A stretch of DNA of 46,026 nt from the NCBI RefSeq assembly GCF_016907055.1, contig NZ_JAFBBG010000011.1:1-46026 (forward strand). Reading direction: 5' to 3'. Positions 41,624 to 46,026 of this stretch are shown one piece after another; positions within the stretch are counted from its first letter, which is position 1; the number at the start of each line of letters is the position of its first letter. The position numbers were made by a program, and so were the translations under genes. The stretch comes from Paracholeplasma morum (GTDB taxonomy: Bacteria > Bacillota_I > Bacilli_A > Acholeplasmatales > UBA5453). The notes below the pieces were generated by a model. It did not search any database and had not been told where the DNA came from. It saw only the letters and a list, made by a program, of their open reading frames with translations.

Positions 41624-41991
41624 TGAAAGTCATATACATTATATTAGGATTTCTAAGCCTCGGTTTAGGGTTAATCGGTATTATTTTACCGATTCTACCG
41701 ACAACCCCGTTTTTATTGTTGACCTTATTCTTTTTTGCGAAAGGTTCAACAAGATTTCACACTTGGTTCATTCAAACTAAGATTTACCATAAGTATCTGA
41801 AAACTTTTGCAGAAGAAAGAAGTATGACTAGAAAACAAAAATGGCGTTTGATGATTTTTGTTGATTTAATACTATTATCATCCATGATTATCATCAACCA
41901 ATGGCTTGTAACGGTTTTATTATTCGTTGTTGGTATCCTCAAATATCTATATTTTTTCACCCAAGTTAAAACCATTAAGGACACGATATGA
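41623..41991 (+). CDS. DUF454 (YbaN-like) membrane protein
   Basis: A 122-residue membrane protein: three to four spans (YIILGFLSLGLGLIGIILPI, FLLLTLFFFAKG, LMIFVDLILLSSMIIINQWL, VLLFVVGILKYLYFF) and the family motif LPILPTTPFLLLTLFFFAKG with STRFHTWF after it. This is DUF454, YbaN type; function unknown in general. It shares one base with the DUF438 gene (TAATG) and overlaps the next gene by four (ATGA), so it is firmly in this operon. Confidence 0.88.
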   Translation: MKVIYIILGFLSLGLGLIGIILPILPTTPFLLLTLFFFAKGSTRFHTWFIQTKIYHKYLKTFAEERSMTRKQKWRLMIFVDLILLSSMIIINQWLVTVLLFVVGILKYLYFFTQVKTIKDTI

Positions 41992-42599
41992 GTTTAAATG
42001 AAAAAAGAAAGTTCGGTTTAATCGAACACATCGGCATCACATATAGAGCGTCATTAAGCTTTTTATATAACAAACTATATAAAAAACAAAATGGCATGAA
42101 TTTTAAATTTAAAGAACGCATCATGCTTGCAGTCACAGAAGTCAATGGCTGTATCATGTGTTCATATGTCCATACAAAGTTATCGCTAAAAGCAGGATTA
42201 TCCAATGAAGACATCAAAGAAATCCTCGCAGGTGATTTAGACGGTATTCCAGCAAATGAATCCTTAGCGGTTTTATTTGCGAAGGATTATGCCTATAACA
42301 AAGAAACTATTGACCCAGCATTTTATGATAAATTAGAAAAGACCTATGGCATCAGAAAAGCAAGGGCTATATTAGGGGCAGTTGAGTTTATTACCATGAC
42401 CAATAGTATGGGTATTTCTTTAGCACTGCTTAAGAATACATTAAGCTTTAAACACGTCAAAGGCTCAAATTTCTTAAATGAATTATTGATTCCAATCGCG
42501 ACTATGGTGTTACTTCCAATGTTCATATTCATCAATTTGTTTGTCATACCGTTTCATAATGGTAAGATTAACAAAAAGATAAATAAACCGGTAAAATAA
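41988..42599 (+). CDS. Carboxymuconolactone decarboxylase / AhpD-like protein
   Basis: A 203-residue protein. Residues ~40-150 are a CMD/AhpD-type helical domain with the redox motif VNGCIMCSYVHTKLSLKAGL: Cys-x2-Cys then His, the active pattern of AhpD-like thiol peroxidase partners. A C-terminal hydrophobic segment (LLIPIATMVLLPMFIFINLF) anchors it to the membrane, and the end is basic. Likely a membrane-tethered thiol oxidoreductase in an iron/oxidative-stress operon. Ends just before a terminator. Confidence 0.85.
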   Translation: MSLNEKRKFGLIEHIGITYRASLSFLYNKLYKKQNGMNFKFKERIMLAVTEVNGCIMCSYVHTKLSLKAGLSNEDIKEILAGDLDGIPANESLAVLFAKDYAYNKETIDPAFYDKLEKTYGIRKARAILGAVEFITMTNSMGISLALLKNTLSFKHVKGSNFLNELLIPIATMVLLPMFIFINLFVIPFHNGKINKKINKPVK

Positions 42600-42615
42600 T
42601 AAAAATAGTTTTTTG

Positions 42616-42641
42616 AAAAGCGGATATTTTGCCGCTTTTTT
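42616..42641 (+). terminator. Terminator of the DUF1858 operon
   Basis: AAAAGCGG/CCGCTTTT (42616-42623, 42632-42639), an 8-base loop and a following T-run form a classic intrinsic terminator 16 bases after the AhpD-like gene. Confidence 0.88.
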
Positions 42642-42681
42642 CGTTTTATTAAGTGAAGACTAATTTATCGGCGGATACTTT

Positions 42682-42921
42682 ATGAGAATCGTAAAAATGG
42701 AATATGAAAATGTCGTCATTGATGGAGATTTTGTAGAACTACACGATATCACAACTGAATTGCTTGATCAAATTGTAAAACAAGCGATGCAAGATGAAGC
42801 GTTATTTGATATCAACCCATCTAATATAAGTCCTTTGGCTGAGTTCTTTAGAATGGTAGAGAATGGTTCAAGACCAAACTCACCATTTAGACAACATTAT
42901 CTAGAATTAAGTTCTAAGTAA
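42682..42921 (+). CDS. Small hypothetical protein
   Basis: A 79-residue acidic protein (MRIVKMEYENVVIDGDFVEL, DQIVKQAMQDEALFDINPSN, MVENGSRPNSPFRQHY). No domain, signal or membrane span is recognised. The SD is weak and the nearest sequence upstream is the terminator at 42616, so a separate promoter must lie within ~40 bases; none is convincing. A weak AGCC/GGCT hairpin with a T-run at 42927-42950 ends it. Probably real by length and codon use. Confidence 0.55.
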   Translation: MRIVKMEYENVVIDGDFVELHDITTELLDQIVKQAMQDEALFDINPSNISPLAEFFRMVENGSRPNSPFRQHYLELSSK

Positions 42922-42982
42922 CAAATAGCCCTTCATTTAGGCTTTTTATTTTTTCTTGTTTATTTTTGGTTTGTAAAACTGT

Positions 42983-43110
42983 TATAACCTGACTTTAACA
43001 CTTTCAATATTGTAAAACCGACTAAATGGCTCAATATAGCCAAATGGTCGGTTTTTGATTTGTTGTCTATAGTTTTAGTTTTAGTTGTTAACTGTAAAAG
43101 TCAGGTTATA
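42983..43110. mobile_element. MITE-like element, copy 2
   Basis: A 128-base element with perfect terminal inverted repeats TATAACCTGACTTT and its complement, allowing for one mismatch further in. Internally CCGAC...GTCGG and GGCT...AGCC nest into a hairpin followed by TTTTT. No coding frame. It lies right before the promoter of the 43201 gene. Together with copy 1 at 39926 it is best explained as a small non-autonomous mobile element; no related transposase is in the window. Confidence 0.8.
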
Positions 43111-43243
43111 TTATGTTTCGTAAGAAAACTATGACAGATGTGCCGTTGTTTGCGGCACTTTTGTAGAGTAAAATAAATTGAATAACAAAGGAGTCTTACT
43201 ATGATTCAATTTTGTGTTTACAAGAACATCAAAGAAATTACCC
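43106..43243 (+). repeat. Duplicated promoter and gene-start segment, copy 2
   Basis: The partner of 39788-39927. Here the segment leads into an intact gene. Its first bases TTATA are shared with the MITE terminus, so the MITE abuts this copy on the left but copy 1 on the right, the geometry expected from recombination or transposition events around the element. Confidence 0.85.
43146..43174 (+). promoter_or_regulatory. Promoter of the 43201 gene, -35 in a hairpin loop
   Basis: TTGTTT (43146-43151), a 17-base spacer and TAAAAT (43169-43174). The -35 is the loop of the GTGCCG/CGGCAC stem (43140-43158), which itself has a short T-run and could end any transcript reading in from the left. The duplicate at 39828-39856 is identical. 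Confidence 0.65.
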
Positions 43244-43425
43244 AAGAAGCTACCACTCTAAATGCCTATTTGGATAAGTGCTTCCCAACTTTTAAAGAAG
43301 CAAACGACTATTTATCCAAGATGAATGAAGCGTTTGCTTATATGAGAACCGAAAAAATCAACAACGCTAAAGTCCACTACCACACTTTTTATACCATAAA
43401 AGAGGAAAGACTTGGTCGCTATTAA
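43201..43425 (+). CDS. Small hypothetical protein (duplicated start)
   Basis: A 74-residue protein (MIQFCVYKNIKEITQEATTL, FPTFKEANDYLSKMNEAFAY). The helical middle and charged nature give no family. It has a good promoter and AAGGAG SD. Its promoter, leader and first 14 codons are duplicated ~3.3 kb upstream in truncated form. The copies are nearly identical, so the duplication is recent; its cause is probably linked to the adjoining MITE copies. Confidence 0.65.
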   Translation: MIQFCVYKNIKEITQEATTLNAYLDKCFPTFKEANDYLSKMNEAFAYMRTEKINNAKVHYHTFYTIKEERLGRY

Positions 43426-43473
43426 TGGTATGGACTAAAAAGTGATACCAATCAACCTTAAGGAGAAAACGAT

Positions 43474-43749
43474 ATGAAGAAATTATTAATCCTAGTATTA
43501 GTACTTGGACTTTTTGGATGCAATAAAACAGAAATTTAAATAGAGGATATCCCTGCGGAAACTGAGACACTAAATTATAGTGATTATTCTATAACCTTTA
43601 ATCAAACGGGGGGCGTGGATCTCTATGATTCCATTATGATTAGTGATCTATCTAACTTTAGGGTGTATGCTAGAAAAACTTCTCAATTCAGTAAATACAA
43701 TCTTAATAAAGACGAAAACGCCAATTTGATGGCGTTTTTCTTATTTTAA
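43474..43749 (+). pseudogene. Lipoprotein gene interrupted by an in-frame stop
   Basis: ATG 43474 with an AAGGAG SD opens a clear lipoprotein signal peptide, MKKLLILVLVLGLFGCNKTE (lipobox LFGC), but a TAA at 43537-43539 stops it after 21 residues. The same frame then stays open for ~69 codons (EDIPAETETLNYSDYSITFN, GGVDLYDSIMISDLSNFRVY), running into the terminator. This looks like a short secreted lipoprotein that has acquired a stop; the 3' end is probably also altered. As it stands only a 6-residue mature lipopeptide could be made. Confidence 0.7.
43715..43740. terminator. Bidirectional terminator
   Basis: A perfect 9-bp stem AAAACGCCA/TGGCGTTTT (43715-43723 and 43730-43738) with a 6-base loop, T-rich on the right and A-rich on the left. 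It ends both the lipoprotein remnant and the converging phosphotransferase gene (ends 43741). Confidence 0.85.
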
Positions 43750-44448
43750 GAGCTCAATGATTCTAAGACTTTTGGTGTTATATCCTATTTCTATAAATCT
43801 TAAGGCTGCCATGATAAAGATCGCTTTATCCAATGATTCTAATCCCATCGATTTCAATTTCTTGAGATAGTTAATGCTCAATCTGTACGCATGTTCCCTT
43901 AAGATGACATAACTCCTAGCCAAATCCAATACGGGATTTCCCTGTTTTGCGTTTACCCAGTCAATGATGAAATGTGAAGACCCATCGAATAGGATATTTT
44001 CAAAATGTAAATCTAGATGGAGGAGATTATCCATGTGTTTAATCGATGCTAAATAGTCTAAAGCTTTATCTTTGATATTTTCATCTAATGAGGATTTACT
44101 AAGTGTCTCAAAAAATCTATCATGGGCATTTTCTAACCCTTTTACATGATAGCTATGGATTTCATCTCCTAGACGGATTAAATCCTCAATGCCATTTTTA
44201 TAATGATGTTTTATAGAGTGCACTGCAAGCGTTTCTCCACTGAAATAAGTCATTTTAAGTTCATGATCATTATTGGTGTCATAAAAGAATGGCATGTTCA
44301 GTGAGGTTTCTTCTTTAATGAGGTTCGTTAGTCTTTTTTCATACTCTATGGCATGGATATCATGAGAAGGCTTATAGATTTTATAGGCAAACCCCTCTTC
44401 AAAATAGACACTTGCGGTCATACCTGACCCGATTAAGTTCTTAGCCAT
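43741..44448 (-). CDS. Aminoglycoside-phosphotransferase-like small-molecule kinase
   Basis: A protein of ~235 residues. It has a Gly-rich loop (LIGSGMTASVYFEEGFAYKI, 5-24), the catalytic loop HLDLHFENIL (H144-x-D146...N151) and the metal-binding IIDWVNA (Asp163), the set found in APH/choline-kinase-type phosphotransferases. The substrate is unknown; its length is short for antibiotic kinases. ATG 44446-44448 after AGGTGA is preferred to the GTG at 44457. It overlaps the M48 protease gene by 8 bases, so the two are co-translated. Confidence 0.85.
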   Translation of the reverse strand: MAKNLIGSGMTASVYFEEGFAYKIYKPSHDIHAIEYEKRLTNLIKEETSLNMPFFYDTNNDHELKMTYFSGETLAVHSIKHHYKNGIEDLIRLGDEIHSYHVKGLENAHDRFFETLSKSSLDENIKDKALDYLASIKHMDNLLHLDLHFENILFDGSSHFIIDWVNAKQGNPVLDLARSYVILREHAYRLSINYLKKLKSMGLESLDKAIFIMAALRFIEIGYNTKSLRIIELLK

Positions 44449-45661
44449 GATTCTCACCTATGTGATCGATGCGTTGAAATAAGGTTGGATGGTCATATAG
44501 TAGTGTGACAATCAATGGGTGTGGGTTCAAATCCGTTAAGTTAATCTTTGAGAGTTTAATTAACGCACTGGTGAAAGATGCTTTATCATGAACCGTTACG
44601 GCATATTGATCCGCTTTATATTCCATGGACCTAATCCATTTGTTTTGTGGGACTTTAATCAAAATCATCATGATCTCAAACAATTCAAACAAAATGATAA
44701 ATGAAAATACAAAATTAGAATCACTAAACCCAAAGGCAGTAGATAATGGTTTAAAGCCTGCAAATACCCCAAGAAGAATAATGATTAATCCGATAGATAA
44801 AAAGCTTAAGGGCAGCATTTTAACGATGTCCTTGTGCTTGGCATGCCCAAGTTCATGAGCCAAAACCGCAACAATCTCAGATTCTTCTAATCCTTCAATC
44901 GTTGTATCATATAATACGATTCTTCTTCTTTTGCCAATCCCTGTAAAATACGCATTCATTTTCTTTGAACGTTTGCTAGCATTCATCACAAGCACTTTGG
45001 ACACTTTAGAGTTTGTACTTTTAAGTAAGTCATGGATTGATGCTTTAAGTGATCCTTCTTCAAGGGGTGAAAACTTGTTATAGAGTTTGCTCATTATTGG
45101 AAATATAATGAGGGTCAAAGTCATAAATAGGAAAGCTACTATTAACCCAAACAATACAAATAACCCCTCTGTCTCCTCGTAGATGGAATAAAGACCAATA
45201 ACGATGCCAGTTTCTAAAACTAACCAAGTTATTGTCTCGATTAGCTTATCTTTGATAAATAGTTTTTTGGTTTGAGTGTTAAACCCATATTTCTCTTCAA
45301 TCTTAAAAATACGGATGTAATCAAACGTAATCACAATTGGTAACGGAATAATCGTTACAATCAAAAAGAAATAGGCATTTTGGGTATAGGTATCATAAGA
45401 AAAACCCTCAAGCCAGTGATAAATCTCAAAGTGTAAATTGAGGATAAGCATGGTGATGAGGATTAGAAAAAGAATCCCTTTATTGATCACTGATAACTTA
45501 CTTTTCTCTTTATTGTAGGCATCCCACTTTTGATAAGTTTTTTTATCATATACCTCATAAGTTCTTTGATCGATATGCTTGGGTTTTTTAGTCAATAAAT
45601 AATGAATAAACCCGTCTATACCTGCAAGTAACACCACTAACGTAATCACAACTATTTTCAT
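44441..45661 (-). CDS. M48 family membrane metallopeptidase (Ste24/HtpX-like)
   Basis: A 406-residue zinc protease with an N-terminal transmembrane segment and several further spans (~60-75, 95-112, 150-190, 280-335). The zinc motif HELGH is at 269-273 within VAVLAHELGHAKHKD, and the third ligand Glu347 lies in RSMEYKADQYAV. The long multi-span N-terminal half resembles Ste24/CAAX protease 1 type more than short HtpX. It probably clears misfolded membrane proteins or processes peptides at the membrane. Operon with the phosphotransferase gene. Confidence 0.92.
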   Translation of the reverse strand: MKIVVITLVVLLAGIDGFIHYLLTKKPKHIDQRTYEVYDKKTYQKWDAYNKEKSKLSVINKGILFLILITMLILNLHFEIYHWLEGFSYDTYTQNAYFFLIVTIIPLPIVITFDYIRIFKIEEKYGFNTQTKKLFIKDKLIETITWLVLETGIVIGLYSIYEETEGLFVLFGLIVAFLFMTLTLIIFPIMSKLYNKFSPLEEGSLKASIHDLLKSTNSKVSKVLVMNASKRSKKMNAYFTGIGKRRRIVLYDTTIEGLEESEIVAVLAHELGHAKHKDIVKMLPLSFLSIGLIIILLGVFAGFKPLSTAFGFSDSNFVFSFIILFELFEIMMILIKVPQNKWIRSMEYKADQYAVTVHDKASFTSALIKLSKINLTDLNPHPLIVTLLYDHPTLFQRIDHIGENHG

Positions 45662-45763
45662 ATAAACACGACCTTTTACTTAATCATACAAAATAAAAAA
45701 ATGAAAGACAACCTCAAAAGGTGAACAGCCTCTTGTCAAGTAGACACGGTAAATAATATAAAA

Positions 45764-46026
45764 TTAGATGGCCATATACCTATATTCTAAAGGTGTATGG
45801 CTTTTTAATTTACGTTGTATTCTTTCATGATTATAGAACTTAATGTAATCTTTAATTGCTTTTGTGAGTTTTTCTGATGAATCAAACGTTTCTAAATAAT
45901 ACATTTCAGATTTGATGATGCCCCATAAGTTCTCGATTGGTCCATTATCAATACACTTACCTACTCTAGACATACTTTGCACCATATTGTGTTTATCTAA
46001 TAGATTTTTAAATGATCTGCTCGTGT
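45764..46026 (-). CDS. IS3-family transposase C-terminal end (partial)
   Basis: The frame is open from the right edge to the stop at 45764 (about 87 codons visible). KCIDNGPIENLWGIIKSEMY contains the IS3-type integrase-core motif with the catalytic Glu (ENLWG...KSEMY), and FYNHERIQRKLKSHTPLEYR is the typical end of IS3/IS150 OrfB. The piece is cut by the window edge, so whether the element is whole is unknown. An IS end probably lies near 45725-45740, where CTTGTCAAGTAGACAC follows the unrelated host sequence. Confidence 0.88.
   Translation of the reverse strand, partial: TSRSFKNLLDKHNMVQSMSRVGKCIDNGPIENLWGIIKSEMYYLETFDSSEKLTKAIKDYIKFYNHERIQRKLKSHTPLEYRYMAI

Noticed and set aside
44625-44858. 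Plus-strand open frame inside the M48 protease gene
   Set aside because: Antisense shadow of a well-conserved gene; no SD or promoter.
1-46026. Mycoplasma-type code with TGA as Trp
   Set aside because: TGA terminates well-defined genes, for example 36692 and 41991 in ATGA overlaps, and conserved Trp positions use TGG.

Overview
The window is low-GC DNA using the standard bacterial code: TGA ends several genes, for example the HTH gene at 36692 and the DUF454 gene at 41623, and Trp is TGG. Shine-Dalgarno sequences are strong. The mix of a Firmicute-type HK97/siphovirus prophage, an EIIC_2-type permease, DUF1858/DUF438 genes and an IS3-family fragment fits a low-GC Firmicute or a TGA-stop Mollicute such as Acholeplasma. 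That assignment is inference; no rRNA or other decisive host marker is present.

Positions 1-28.6 kb are a long, apparently undamaged stretch of a tailed prophage (siphovirus type, HK97-like head), almost all on the minus strand. Read in transcription order from the right: a structured leader and early promoter/operator (28.5-28.76 kb); replication and recombination genes (sigma-like HTH, DUF2800 nuclease, Sak4-like ATPase, DUF669 SSB-like protein, SF2 helicase, primase-helicase, RusA); an ArpU-like late regulator; an intrinsic terminator; then a modification and packaging block (HTH protein, ParB-methyltransferase fusion, three small proteins, MetK, HNH and GIY-YIG nucleases, P27 small terminase, TerL); head genes (portal, protease, capsid); connectors; tail genes (tail tube, chaperone with a -1 frameshift, tape measure, Dit, hub) and fibre genes running off the left edge. 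Lysis genes and an integrase are not in the window. Between TerL and portal lies an independently promoted, opposite-strand two-gene cassette: a small protein resembling the FtsZ C-terminal domain, and a membrane protein.

Positions 28.9-36.9 kb are a defence island. A CGNR-type zinc-finger protein (+ strand) converges, across a shared terminator, on a five-gene minus-strand operon: HTH controller, N6-adenine methyltransferase, C5-cytosine methyltransferase, McrB-like AAA+ motor and LlaJI-type PD-(D/E)xK endonuclease. The operon starts at a good promoter (36924-36952), and three 18-19 bp tandem repeats lie upstream. The island abuts the 3' end of tRNA-Ser(GGA) at 37202, a classic integration site. 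A tandem 14 bp repeat lies next to that end.

Positions 37.3-46 kb look like host chromosome: an EIIC-like permease, an alpha/beta-hydrolase homologue that has lost its catalytic serine and histidine, two decayed genes, an operon of DUF1858, DUF438 (hemerythrin/PAS), DUF454 and AhpD-like genes, small proteins, a phosphotransferase overlapping a Ste24/HtpX-like M48 protease, and an IS3-family transposase end. A ~125 bp MITE-like repeat and a ~138 bp promoter-plus-gene-start segment each occur twice here.

The most interesting items are the FtsZ-like cassette inside the late operon, the mixed m5C/m6A LlaJI-type system with its repeat array, the two structured intergenic elements (21068-21170 and 28579-28706), and the precisely placed frameshift heptamer in the tail chaperone gene.
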